Below are positions 10,617 to 21,700 of a stretch of 64,000 bases of DNA, one piece after another. Where the stretch lies: positions 6,545,201-6,609,200 of the forward strand of contig OX365962.1 in the NCBI GenBank assembly GCA_947247005.1, written 5' to 3'. This DNA is from Spisula solida (lineage: Eukaryota > Mollusca > Bivalvia > Venerida > Mactridae). The notes under the pieces are model-generated. The model had not been told where the DNA came from, did not search any database, and worked only from the letters and a program-made list of their open reading frames with translations. How positions within the stretch are numbered: position 1 is the stretch's first letter; every line of letters starts with the position of its first letter. The position numbers and the translations under genes are program-made.

Positions 10617-12290
10617 TAAGTTTATGTAAAGCAGTTTTCAGGCGTTGTGCAATGCATGCAGACGCTATTTTGTACGAAACGTTGAGTAAAGTGATTGGAA
10701 GCCAATTTTTTATGTATTGCTTTTCCTTCCCACCTTTAGGTATACAAGTTATTACACCTTGTTTAAGGGTGTAAGATAATTCACCGGAATCAAATGCATA
10801 ATTGATAGATCTGACTAAAAATTGACCGATGTGTTTCCAAAAGAATTAACTACTAACAAAATCACTACTGCCAGGAGATGAGTCATTTGACATGCGCTTA
10901 AGGCATGCCAACATTTCACTTGACTTTAAATGATTTCCGAGATAGTTTTTGTCTTCTTCAGTCAATTTGGAGGATTCTATATCATGAAGTAAGGTTTCGG
11001 GGTCAGAATTTTCACATTCTCTTAACGAGTACAATGTTTTATTGTGCTTAGCCACTTCATCTAATATATCTTGTTGACTTTGAAGTAAAGTACCCGAAGA
11101 AGAGTATAACGAGTTCATTACCTTTGAAATGTAATGCCTATTTTCTAAATTACAAAAATATTTGGATGGCTTTTCTCCATCAGAAATCCATTTTGCTCTA
11201 GATCTAATAAAAACATCCCGCATCTTCTTTGTTCTGAGTTCGTTTAAATCATGCTTTTTAGTTTCTAACAATGGGTAGTCAATATTATGTTGTTTTTCAG
11301 GAGAGCTTATTTGAGATATTAATTTTTCTTCCTGTTTTTCTTCTTGTTTCTTTTTATATGAAGCGTACCAAATGGATTTACCTCTTATTTCCATCATCAA
11401 GTTTTCAAAAAACAGTTTATTATCTATTTCAAAATTAATAATTTCATTTCCTATGTTTTCTAAATCATGTTGGTTTGCCGAAGCATATTGTAGTTTATTT
11501 CATCTATGAGAAATTTTATGTGATTTACATAATTGAAATATTAAATTTCCAGAATGAATTACCTTTAACAGAGTTACCGAAGCGAATATTCAATAAAATT
11601 AATGAATGATCCGTTCCGTAGCCAGCCTTTATTTCAGTATTTTCCATTTCTGCGTAAAGGTTATGTGAGATCAAGAAAAAGTCGAGTCTAGCTTTTTTAA
11701 CCGGATTTCGTTTAAACCAAGTATATTGTTTTTCTTCCATGTGTTGTTCTCTCCAACAGTCAATTAAGTTACATTCCGGAATCATTTCAAGGACGACTTC
11801 TCTTGCATTTGGATTATTGATATGTAAATAATTAAAACAATCACTACTAGGGTCTAAAACAAGATTGAAATCTCCGACTAAAATACATGGAGTGTCGATT
11901 TGTAACAATTTATCTTTTATATATGTCATCTCTATTTGGGCCATACAAACAAATTAATGTAATGTCATTACTGAAAAAATTGGCTTTGAGTATAAGCAGA
12001 TTTCCAATTTTTGTATGTATCACAACTTATAAATTTAAAATCGAAATTAGTATTTATCAATATGGCGACGCCTCTGGCTTGACTAGTATAATTACTGAAA
12101 TAGCATTCGTATCCCCACTGAGCACGTATATCATTATCTCCTTATTGGTGAAATGTGTGTCTTGTAGAAAATAAATATTATAGTTTTTACTTTTCAGATA
12201 ATTTGAGACATATTTTCTTTTTCGACTATCACCTAGTCCCTGTACATTCATTGACACAAAGGTTACATTTTCAGTCATTTAATAGTTGCA
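10617..12290 (-). pseudogene. LINE (Tx1/L1-type) 5' half: AP endonuclease and start of reverse transcriptase, broken
   Basis: The minus strand from 12278 encodes the start of an APE-type endonuclease (SMNVQGLGD, then FLQDTHF). After frame breaks it continues at 11944-11525 with GDFNLVLDPSSD, RLDFFLIS and GYGTDHS, the Mg-binding and catalytic stretches of this fold. At 11400-10846 lies the linker with RSRAKWISDGEKPSKYF. It continues past a stop (about 10844) into GVITCIPKGG and NWLPITLLNVSYKIAS, the first RT blocks. It ends abruptly at 10617, where the Helitron-like element starts; the protein continues at 6757. Several frameshifts and stops make it inactive. No ORF1 was recognised upstream. 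Confidence 0.82.
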
Positions 12291-12519
12291 GTGTGATAAT
12301 GTTGGTTGACAATGAATGTTGAAATAAGTTTTGGTTTGATTAAGTTTGATACTCGGAATCCCAGTATTACTCAAACTGCTCAACAAGAAAGAAAGACATT
12401 CCAAAAAAAGAATGCAAAACAGAAAGCAATAGAACATTTTAACTCCTATAATAGGTGTAGAAGGCTGTGTCAATATGTGGACAATTCAACCAGAATAGGT
12501 CATGCATAATACATGCAAC

Positions 12520-12839
12520 TCGAATACCGTTCAGGTATCACACTTTCACATAAGTCGTACATACTAACATACCTTCTTGTACATACGTCCACTCATACCA
12601 ACACGCATACAAACATTCATTTATACATACATACATTCACTCGTGCGTAACTTCGTGTACACATTGATATTATTTAGCTTAAGTGTAAGATGGTTACCAA
12701 AAATAACAAAAAGTGCATATATATCGTTCAGCCGGATCGCATTATAGTTACCAATCTAGCAATGGCATAAACTAATCATGCATACATATAATTACACAAA
12801 ATAGGATTTATACCATTCACAGCTAATTAATATGATAAT
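12520..12839. other. low-complexity spacer
   Basis: Runs of 'catacatacattca'-like words near 12590-12650 make a degenerate microsatellite. No gene is seen. Confidence 0.4.
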
Positions 12840-13611
12840 TACCACCAAATTATGACTTATGCAAACTTTATATGATGAGTACCACATTATAACACACGTA
12901 AACCACTTATACAATAATTAAATGATGTGTACCACTTTATGACTCAAGTGTATCACCTATACAAAAATTACATGATGTGTACCACTTTATGACTCAAGTG
13001 TATCACCTATACAAAAAGTACATGATGTGTCACTTTATGACTCAAGTGTATCACCTATACAAAAATTACATGATGTGTACCACTTTATGACTCAAGTGTA
13101 TCACCTATACAAAAAGTACATGATGTGTACCACTTTATGACTCAAGTGTATCACCTATACAAAAAGTACATGATGTGTACCACTTTATGACTCACGTGTA
13201 TCACCTATACAAAAATTACATGATGTGTACCACTTTATGACACATGTAAACCACGTACACACAAATTCCATGATGTGTACCACTTTATGACACATGTAAA
13301 CCACGTACACACAAATTCCATGATGTGTACCACTTTATGGCAAATGTATACCATTCATACAAAAGTTACGTGAGTTGTGCCACTTTATGACACATGTTCA
13401 CAACTTATACATAAATTCCATGATGTGTGCCACTATTTAAAACAGGTACATAGTGCGGCCAAGATAAGATGGCACAATAACATTGTGTAAACGTCACTGG
13501 TTGGATCAGTCCATATCAAAACGCGGGTAAGTGAATAAATCATGACCATCTAAGCGCTTGTTCGGTTATCTTAAACTACATAATTAAGGATGAAGATCGT
13601 TGTGTTTATTA

Positions 13612-13680
13612 TATAGTCTAGTGGTTACATCTCTAATCTCAACGCAAACGGTCCAGGTTCGAATCCCATTCAAAATCTTT
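13612..13680 (+). repeat. tRNA-like module inside the TIR element
   Basis: A-box-like 'tagtctagtggttac' (13615) and B-box 'ggttcgaatcc' (13656-13666) sit at tRNA spacing. The A-box words resemble tRNA-Glu, but the stems do not close well. Probably a tRNA-derived Pol III promoter rather than a working tRNA. Confidence 0.5.
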
Positions 13681-13807
13681 TTTATTTTAATTTATTTCGA
13701 AATTATTTTTCCGCACGCTTTTCACGAAACTCGTGTTTTTGTGGGTGTATTGTTTACAATCAGATAAACTGTGTAAACTGCACATTATTTAATCGAACTA
13801 CATTTGT

Positions 13808-13984
13808 ATGACTAAACGTATCGTTAATATAGGAGATGATGACTCAGATGACACAGACTCGGACGTTGGTGATGATGATGATGATAATTACAGTGATAAT
13901 GACGAGTCAGATTGCGATAGTGATGATGATTTTGCAGATTTCTTAAATGATTCTGTCAAAGACACTGCTGATGAGCAATATTAA
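13808..13984 (+). CDS. small Asp-rich open frame (58 aa), function unknown
   Basis: An ATG frame of 58 codons ends TAA at 13982-13984. About 23 of 58 residues are Asp, with Ser and a few Glu, in blocks such as GDDDSDDTDSD and SDDDFADFLND. The N-terminus is basic (MTKRIVN). It lies between the two convergent tRNA-like modules of the TIR element. I do not recognise it. Acidic N-terminal tails occur in some transposases (for example piggyBac-type), so it could be a remnant. Equally, part of it is a (gat)n microsatellite, which makes an Asp run by chance. Low confidence that it is translated. Confidence 0.25.
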   Translation: MTKRIVNIGDDDSDDTDSDVGDDDDDNYSDNDESDCDSDDDFADFLNDSVKDTADEQY

Positions 13985-14164
13985 TTCATATAATTTGTAT
14001 ATTCATGTATACGTACATAATATTAATTTATAACTGATTATTCTAGATAAATATAATAAAATATGATATAATAAATATACAGAATAGAGAAAGCATATGT
14101 AACAAGATAACCGGTATAGTTATAGAACTGTAAAAAACAAATCAATATAAAAAAATATGCACAA

Positions 14165-14245
14165 AAGTGAGACTCGAACTAGTAACCTACATCCATAATA
14201 TTATTGTAATTCCAAAACTTTACCAACTGAGCTAGCGATGCATAT
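14165..14245 (-). repeat. tRNA-like module inside the TIR element, convergent with 13612-13680
   Basis: On the minus strand 'tagctcagttggtaaag' (A box) is followed by 'agttcgagtctc' (B box) with a slightly stretched spacing. The anticodon region is AT-rich and unpaired. It is tRNA-derived and unlikely to be a functional tRNA. Confidence 0.5.
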
Positions 14246-14511
14246 GTGAAAATGTCTCGTATATTTGCTCATATTGCGAAAACGTAATACGAAACAAGCG
14301 TTTATTGACCCTGACTGTAAATAAGCACCCCTTTCTGTTGAAAATGAACCCGTCGGCTAATTAGCATGTGTAATTTAAAATGTTATTGTGCCATCATATC
14401 TTGGCCGCACTATACCACTTAAACACAAAGTACCTAAGTTGTACCACTATATGACATATGTATACGTATACACAAACAATAATGACACATGTAAACCACT
14501 TACTTATACTA

Positions 14512-14797
14512 GGGTCACAAAGCTCGAACGATATCCGTACGAATTTATCAACTTGTACGAGTTCATAATTTTGAAATCCTAACGGTTTTTGTGTGTTCGT
14601 AGCGTCTGGTAACAACTCGTACGGACCACGAACGATCTATAGAGATGCACTGGAAAGATATCCGTACGATGCTCGTACGAGTTAAGAAAATCCGTACGAT
14701 GCTCGTACGAGTCTTCGGTGTCCGTCCGGGCTCCGTACGGACGCCGCGCGAGTTTACCAAAATCAACTCGTACGGAGCTCGTAGGGCAAATGTGACC
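14512..14797. mobile_element. small TIR element rich in 'cgtacga' words (Harbinger-like MITE?)
   Basis: It begins GGGTCACA (14512) and ends TGTGACC (14797). Subterminal gctcg/cgagc words are inverted, and the flanking triplets are CTA and TTA, near the TWA target of PIF/Harbinger. The interior is a dense set of 'cgtacga' palindromic words. It interrupts the 50-bp satellite. The superfamily is inferred. Confidence 0.5.
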
Positions 14798-15005
14798 TTA
14801 GCATTAGACATCAATCACATGACGTGTATCACATAATGACACATGTAAACCACGTATACATAAATTACATGATGTGTACCACTTAATGAAACATGGATAC
14901 CACATTATGAAACATGGAAACACTTATACAAGAATTACATGATATGTACCACTTTATGACCAAATTTTCATGATGTGTACCACAGTATGACACATGCAAA
15001 CCACT

Positions 15006-15485
15006 CCCCCTTGCTTTGTTAGTGACGTCGCAAACGTCATTCAAACGTTATTTGACGTTACCTTAACAAGAAGTTCATAAATCCTGTATTTGATGAGTTC
15101 TTGACGTAAACTTTTCACATTGTATCACATTTTAGAATTATATTCCTTTTTTAATAAATTATATCTAAAGCGTGAATTTGAGATTTTAGAGAATTGTAGC
15201 TACTGTTTTTGACCACGAACCCCTCGTATTCTCATACTGTATATATATGAGCCGTTCTACAGGAAAACCGGGCTTAGTAACATTGTATTAGTATTTATGA
15301 AATAAGGTTAGGAAACCCCTCTTAAATGACAAAAGAGTCATGCTCTTTGATTTAAGTTTAAGTTCTTTGATAATATAGAACTATGTCTTAGATTTGTTTT
15401 TTCTCACGAATCATGTTAAAATATCATCTGTCGTTGCCATGGTGACCAATTTCTGAAGAGTAACCATATTGAGAATACGTAAGAA
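15006..15485. other. no gene; X-box-like site at 15433
   Basis: Spacer between the satellite and the LINE. The only feature noted is GTTGCCATGGTGAC at 15433, an RFX-like inverted repeat. Confidence 0.4.
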
Positions 15486-15580
15486 TTGCGTACGAACTTC
15501 GTACGAACGTATAAGCGTTTTATCAATATTTTCGTACGAACGAAGACGCTAAGAATTCGTAAGAATGCAGCCAAAAGCTA
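15486..15580. repeat. fragment of a 'ttttatcaa...cgtacgaac' TIR repeat
   Basis: 'cgttttatcaata' and 'cgtacgaacg' occur here in the order found, inverted, at 32280-32321, and similar words start the element at 52934. It appears to be one end of a MITE joined to the truncated LINE that follows, and it supplies the first 30 or so codons of the LINE reading frame. Confidence 0.45.
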
Positions 15581-17702
15581 CGAATGGTCAGAGGCACTGG
15601 TAGCGTTCGTAATTGAACAACAGCAGAATGATGTAGGCATCCCAATAGAACCGATAACTCTAGAAGATATTAAGAAGGCTATCAGCAAACTTAACAGTGG
15701 CAAGGCATGTGATCTGGACTATCTTACTGCAGAACACTTTAAGAATGGAGTAGAGGAAGTGGCTCCTCTGCTCTATGAGATAATTAATGACTTCCTTCAT
15801 GACTTAAATGTTCCAAAATCACTAAAGAATGGATACCTAACACCAGTGCCAAAGAAAGGGAAAGACAGATTTAATCCCAGTAACTACAGAGGAATTGTCG
15901 TAACAAGTACACTTATGAAAATCCTTGAAAGCATCCTGAAATATAAACTTGATAACATATTCAATGCTAAACAGAACAAGTTACAGAGGGGATTCACTGA
16001 GAAGAGCTCATCAATAAATGCTGCCTTCATTGTAACAGAAACAATAAATGAGTATGGTAATAGAAAACAACCCTTGCTTCTCACCACTCTTGACGCTCAA
16101 AAGGCATTTGATACAGTCAACCATGAAGTTCTCTTCAACAAGCTATACCATCTCGGCGTTAATGGAAATATGTGGATCCTGCTCAGAAATTTATACAGGG
16201 ATGCCACTGTACAGGTTAAGTGGAACAATATGCTGTCAGAGCCATTCAACTTGCTCCAAGGGACAAAACAGGGTGCAAAGCTGTCTTCTACTCTGTACAA
16301 ATGCTACAATAACAGCATGTTGGATGCAATACAAGAAAGTGGGCTAGGAGCAAGAATAGGAAACATAAATGTTGTCTCCCCCACCTGCGCAGATGATATC
16401 GCCATACTGTCCAATAATCATCATGACATGCAGGAAATCCTGAAAATTGTAGACTTCTGCACTACTGAAGACTTGGTGAAAATTAATCCTGCAAAATCTG
16501 AAATTTTGGCCTTAAAACATGCTGAAAAAGACACAGTAAAGCTTGGCGACTCAGAAATTCTACACAAAGATAAGATTAAACATTTAGGAATAAGCCGTGA
16601 ATCAACAAACAGGATAAACTTAGAAGATATAATTCAAGCTGGTAGAAATACAATATATGCTTTGCTAGGACCCGGATTAGATGCGCGAAGAGGCCTTTCA
16701 CCGATAGTTTCATACAAGATTTGGAGAACGTATGTAACTCGAAGAATTATGTATGGTGCAGAAGTGCTTCACTGCACAAATAAAGATGTGGATACTTTAG
16801 AGCGGTTACAGAGGAAGATGTGCAGATTTATGCAAGGACTACCAGAATGCACCTCTTCAACTGTGGTATATACTCTATTAGGCGTTGAACCAATAGAATC
16901 AACATTGGACAAAAACAGGTTATCCCTCTTCCTTAATATAAGCAGACTACAAGGTTCAATTGAAAATGAAATCCTCTCTAGACAGATCTGTCTATCAGCT
17001 CCAGATTCTAAATTCTTCGCTTCAACAATTAGGAACATCTTACAGAAATATGATTTACCAGACATAACCCATCTATTCAACAGCCCACCATCAAAAGTAT
17101 CTTGGAAAAAGACACTTAGGGTGAAGATGAATATTTATTGGAAAAGTAAGTACATAGAAGATCAGAAGACAAAATCATCTTTATCCTACCTGCAGATACA
17201 GGAAAACCCATTGCAAGATGCACATTATGTATGGAAATCAGTAGAGCCTAAAACACATGAAGTTGTCAAAGCAGAGGTAAAGGCTGGGCTGATAACAGGT
17301 ACATACATGCTACAGACTCGGGTCGGAAAATTTAATCACACCAAATCACAGACAACCTGTCAAATTTGCAGAGAAGAAGAAGAGTCAATGTCACACTTCT
17401 TACTGAAGTGGAATAAACTGGAGGCAGTTAGGAGTAAACATATGGAAAAGATCAAGAGGTTAGCAAACCAGTGCAGTGAAAATGGCCTTCAGTTATTAGA
17501 AGACAACAACCTCCTTCTACAATTTATCTTAGACTGCACACACAACTCTGTTAGAAAGTTACTGTCACCATCCAGAAAACAGATGATTGATGTTGAAAGA
17601 TGCAGTGCAGTGTTGGCTCATTCCCTACATCAAGAGAGAGCAGTCCTCCTAGCCAACTGCTCAACTGTAGACTCTATTGCCTCCCTTGTTATACAGCGGT
17701 AG
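15486..17702 (+). CDS. LINE reverse transcriptase, 5'-truncated (738-codon open frame)
   Basis: The longest intact frame in the window encodes a non-LTR retrotransposon RT. Blocks in order: GYLTPVPKKGK (about 116-126), LQRGFTEKSSS (166-176), motif A LDAQKAFDTVNH (202-213), motif B LLQGTKQGAKLSS (256-268), catalytic CADD (301-304), the thumb, and a C-terminal zinc-like motif C625-x2-C628-x8-H637 in which residue 642, usually Cys, is Trp. The endonuclease and any ORF1 are missing, so this is a 5'-truncated copy. The first roughly 32 residues come from a neighbouring MITE-like sequence, so the ATG at 15486 is not the original start. Motif B lacks the usual SP after QG. The frame has stayed open, which suggests a fairly young copy. 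The clade is not assigned with confidence; it resembles CR1/jockey-type families. It could not retrotranspose alone. Confidence 0.88.
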   Translation: MRTNFVRTYKRFINIFVRTKTLRIRKNAAKSYEWSEALVAFVIEQQQNDVGIPIEPITLEDIKKAISKLNSGKACDLDYLTAEHFKNGVEEVAPLLYEIINDFLHDLNVPKSLKNGYLTPVPKKGKDRFNPSNYRGIVVTSTLMKILESILKYKLDNIFNAKQNKLQRGFTEKSSSINAAFIVTETINEYGNRKQPLLLTTLDAQKAFDTVNHEVLFNKLYHLGVNGNMWILLRNLYRDATVQVKWNNMLSEPFNLLQGTKQGAKLSSTLYKCYNNSMLDAIQESGLGARIGNINVVSPTCADDIAILSNNHHDMQEILKIVDFCTTEDLVKINPAKSEILALKHAEKDTVKLGDSEILHKDKIKHLGISRESTNRINLEDIIQAGRNTIYALLGPGLDARRGLSPIVSYKIWRTYVTRRIMYGAEVLHCTNKDVDTLERLQRKMCRFMQGLPECTSSTVVYTLLGVEPIESTLDKNRLSLFLNISRLQGSIENEILSRQICLSAPDSKFFASTIRNILQKYDLPDITHLFNSPPSKVSWKKTLRVKMNIYWKSKYIEDQKTKSSLSYLQIQENPLQDAHYVWKSVEPKTHEVVKAEVKAGLITGTYMLQTRVGKFNHTKSQTTCQICREEEESMSHFLLKWNKLEAVRSKHMEKIKRLANQCSENGLQLLEDNNLLLQFILDCTHNSVRKLLSPSRKQMIDVERCSAVLAHSLHQERAVLLANCSTVDSIASLVIQR

Positions 17703-17906
17703 TAAACATGACCCAGTCGCAACAAGTTACTACCTCGATAACTGTAAATATGTTAATTAAGTTATTCGTTAATTCACATTGATTGCTAAATGTATGGACT
17801 GTTTGTACATTTACTTTTATACGAATGGAATGTAATGATTATTCACTTGAAGTTTATTTACTATACGTTGAAGTTGGAACAGTTAAAACGCATTATATAT
17901 CCAGCC
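17703..17906 (+). other. probable LINE 3' untranslated tail
   Basis: AT-rich stretch without frames between the LINE stop and the large inverted-repeat element. It is likely 3' UTR of the LINE, cut by that element. No poly(A) or microsatellite tail is seen before 17906. Confidence 0.35.
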
Positions 17907-18766
17907 CAGACATGGTTGTCCACGCATAGTCTCAGATTTTCAAAATATTTTGCCACTTTTTTAGTATTCACCTACCTAAATGATTTCTGGGGTCAAAACT
18001 TTATTTTCACTACCGTTGCCATGGCAACCGAGGAAATTCAATTTTTCGCTATTTTTCACTTTTTTCATGCCATTTTTAAGTTTTTTTAAGATGAAATCGC
18101 GACAAAAATTGTCATGATGCACCCTTACATGTCACTAATTATGTTACATAAACTATTATAGAACTATTTCTGTACAAAACATATGCTTCAAGTGATTTGA
18201 GATTTTCGTTATACTAATTCTCTTGGGACCCCCTATCTCAAATTCGTGGTTTACTAGAAAAATGAAAAAGTGTGGTGTTTCAAAATGTATTTAAATGAGA
18301 ATTGGAGCGGATCCAGATATCACATCCATATATTTGAAAACAGTTAATGTAGGTGTTTATTGTCTGAAAGGTTTCGCCATGGTGCAAACAAGATATTTTT
18401 TGTAAGATAATGCCAAAAATGGCTTTTTTCATTTTTACAAAAATAGTATTTTTTTATAGATTCCACAATAATCGAAATATATGGTTGAAATTTTCATAAT
18501 TTAGCATCGGCAAAGCATTAAAACAAAGCAACTGACACAATTAAGTGTTTAACGGTAAATTTATGATAAATGATCACAAGATATTTGAAAAAAACATGTT
18601 TAAAACGAACCCCACCCACTTTTTTAACACTACGCAGGACTTCTTGTGAACACTATTTCGTGTATAAATCGAAAAAAAAGTAGTTTATTTGTGTGATTCT
18701 TCTATGCATATGTCCGATAGAAACTCCTGTTAAGTTGTTAAAAAATAAATGAATAATTACTTTTCC

Positions 18767-21700
18767 GTTACCATGGTTACCAAGCAAACGGTGCAGAAAA
18801 AGGATGATGGTGAAAAATGTTCAAATGAATGTTAACAACTTACAATTCGTGACTCCTTTAATTTTGTTGTATATATTATATAACATTGTTTCAGAAAAGA
18901 TAGTGCTTCAATTATGGCTGATGTGTGGCTTGGTTAATCTGGTAGTTACCATGGTAACCAAGAATGAAAAAAGGAAAAGGGCACTTTTTGACCGTATTTT
19001 CACAACTTTCACCAATCATGCTGCATACTTGCAGATATATGTTCTTTATATATCGTGTTGATCATCCTAATAGAATAGTGCTCCATTTCTTACTGGTGTA
19101 TGACCATGTTATTATGGTAGTTACCATGGTAACCTTGCAAGAAGGAAGGCGAAAATCAGCTTAATTACTGTATACTTTCAATTATCACAAATAATGCTCC
19201 ATACCAGTAGATATTTATTATTGATATAGTATGTTAATCATTCTTATTGATAAGTGCTTTACATCAAACCGATGAGTAACCATGTTATTAAGGAAGTTAC
19301 CATGGTAACCAAGCAAGAAAGGAGGAAAACTCCACATTTTGACCATATTTTCACGTTTTTATCAAGAGTGCTGCATACAAGCAGCTATTTGTTATTGATT
19401 TAGTTTGGTAATCATCCAATTGAAGTATGCTCCATTTCTTACTGAGGCATAACTATCTTATTATGGTTGTCACCATGGTTACCTAGCAAGAAAGGAGGAA
19501 AACTCCACATTTTGACCATATTTTCACATTTTTCATCAAGAGTGCTGCATACAAGCATTTATTTGTTATTGATTTAGTTTGGTAATCATCCAAATTGCAG
19601 TATGCTCCATTTCTAAGTGAGGCATAACTATCTTATTATGGTAGTTGCCATAGTTACCTAGCAAAAAAGAAGGAAATTCCACATTTTGACCATATTTTCT
19701 TTAAGATTTCTGCGTACGAGTATTTAATGTTATTGATATAGTTTGGTAATCATCTCTATTGCTATGATCTCCATTTATAACTGAGGCATGACCATGTAAT
19801 TATGGAAGTTACCATGGTAACCAAGCAAGAAAGGAAGAAAAATCCGCCCTTAAACTGCAATTTCACCATTTTCAGCAAGAATGCTGCATACAAGCAGATA
19901 TATGTTCATAATATAGTTTGGTAATCATCCTAATTATAGAATGCTCCATTTTTAACTGAGTCATTACCATGTTAATATGGTAGTTACCATGGTAACCAAG
20001 CAAATATGCCACCTTTTGTCATTTTTTCACAATTTTCATCAAGAATGCTGCATACAAGCAGATATAATATGTTCATACTATAGTTTGGTTATCATCCTTA
20101 TTGAAGAATGCTCCATTTCTAAATGATGCATAACTATCTCATTATGGTAGTTGCCATGGTTACCTAGCAAGAAAGAAGTAAGATCCCCATTTTGACCATA
20201 TTTTCACTATTTTCTTTAAGATTTCTGCATACGAGCATTTATATGTTATTGATATAGTTTGGTAATCATCTCTATTGATATGAGCTCCATTTGTAACTGA
20301 GGCATGACCATGTAATTATGAAAGTTACCATGGTAACCAAGCAAGAAAGGAGGAAAAATCCTACCTTAAACTGCAATTTCACTATTTTCAGCAAGAATGC
20401 TGCATACAAGCAAATATATGTTCATAATATAGTTTGGTAATCATCCTAATTATAGAATGCTCCATTTTTAACTGAGTCATTACCATGTTAATATGGTAGT
20501 TACCATGGTAACCAAGCAAATATGCAACCTTTTTGTCTTTTTTTCACAGTTTTCATCAAGAATGCTGCTTACAAGCAGATATATGTTCATACTATAGTTT
20601 ATTGAAGAATGCTCCATTTCTAACTGAGGCAGGACCACGTTATTATGGTAGTTACCATGGTCACTCAGTTTTTTCCAGTATATAAGAAAGATTGGTAAAT
20701 GTTATTATATGACAATTGTATGAAAGTTATGGCCCTGACCAGCTTCAGTTTGACCTTCTCCTGTAAAATTGACCTTTAAGATACGACCCTGGGAGTTGGG
20801 CATGACACTCCGCCTTATTGAGGTTAACATGCATGCTTAATATAAGAACGATTGGTCCATGTATGACAAAGTTATGGTCCGGACAAGCTTCAATTAGACC
20901 TCCAACTGTGACCTTGACGTTTGGGATAGGAGCCTTGTGGTTGGGCATGGCACTCTTCCTCGTGGAAATGAACATTTATGCCAAATATAAGCAAGATTGG
21001 TCAAAGTTATGGTCCGGGCAATATCGGACGTACGGACACTTGCGCACGCATGCCCATACACCAAAAGTGTTAAATTGCTGCTTTTGATTGAAAATGGGGC
21101 TGCTTGTGTCAAGGTCATTGTTACTAAAATAGAAAAAAAGATTTCCACTGATTATCTTTTGTTTGAATTGAGATATATTGTTAAACACTGCTGTGTGGGT
21201 AACTTGTGTGAAGACGCCGTTCGTGATTGAAAGTTGGCCAGGTGAGGTCAAGGTCACTTTTACAAAACAGCATTGACAAAATACTGCTTGGCTGACATGA
21301 AAATCTGTTTTTCGTTTAACTTCATAGAGCGCTAACCTAGAACTCATTCCATTTATTCATAAACTACAAACCAATGATGTATTCCCTTCATCAACTACAC
21401 ACTTAACCCTAACCCTAAACACCCTATTTAAAATATTCCCATAGAAATGTATACTATTCACTTGGACACCAGATATGTATCAACACAAAGGCATTATCAG
21501 ACACTAGATTACTTATCATTCAGGATGATTTACTAACTATATAAAGAACAATTGAAGCAATCTTGGTGAAATTGTAAAAATATATATCATATATCTGCTT
21601 GTATGCAGCAGTGTTGATGCAAATTGTGCAAATACGGTCAAACAGTAGATTTTTCAATGTATCTTGCTAGGTTACCATGGTAGCTTCCATTATAACATGG

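Larger units (their letters stand above)
13451..14412. mobile_element. TIR element (962 bp, 34-bp TIRs, TA target) carrying two tRNA-like modules
   Basis: The ends are 34-base inverted repeats with one mismatch, starting TAGTGCGGCCAAGATA at 13451 and closing TATCTTGGCCGCACTA at 14412. TA flanks both sides. Removing the element and one TA restores a satellite-like 'gtacataccactt'. Inside, a tRNA-like module on the plus strand (13612-13680) and one on the minus strand (14165-14245) point at each other, with a 58-codon Asp-rich frame between them. No transposase is present. TA target and TIR suggest mobilisation by a Tc1/mariner-type or similar transposase (inference). Confidence 0.8.
12840..15005. 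repeat. satellite array, 50-bp unit, interrupted twice
   Basis: The unit 'tgatgtgtaccactttatga' followed by 'ctcaagtgtatcacctatac' and a short A-rich linker repeats with a 50-base period from about 12940 to 13440. The flanks are more diverged. The array resumes after the TIR element at 13451-14412 and again after the small element at 14512-14797, reaching about 15005. All frames contain stops, so it is non-coding. Confidence 0.85.

Noticed and set aside
12600..12660. 'cataca' run as a CRISPR-like or satellite array
   Set aside because: Degenerate microsatellite; no regular repeat-spacer order.
18804..19164. Short frames repeated, nearly identical, on the minus strand at 22516-22870 as a possible conserved small protein pair
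   Set aside because: They are mirror copies within the arms of the foldback element. Two overlapping frames are conserved equally, so DNA identity rather than coding explains it.
21402..21421. 'ccctaaccctaaac' as interstitial telomeric repeat
   Set aside because: Only about two units; expected by chance in AT-rich sequence.
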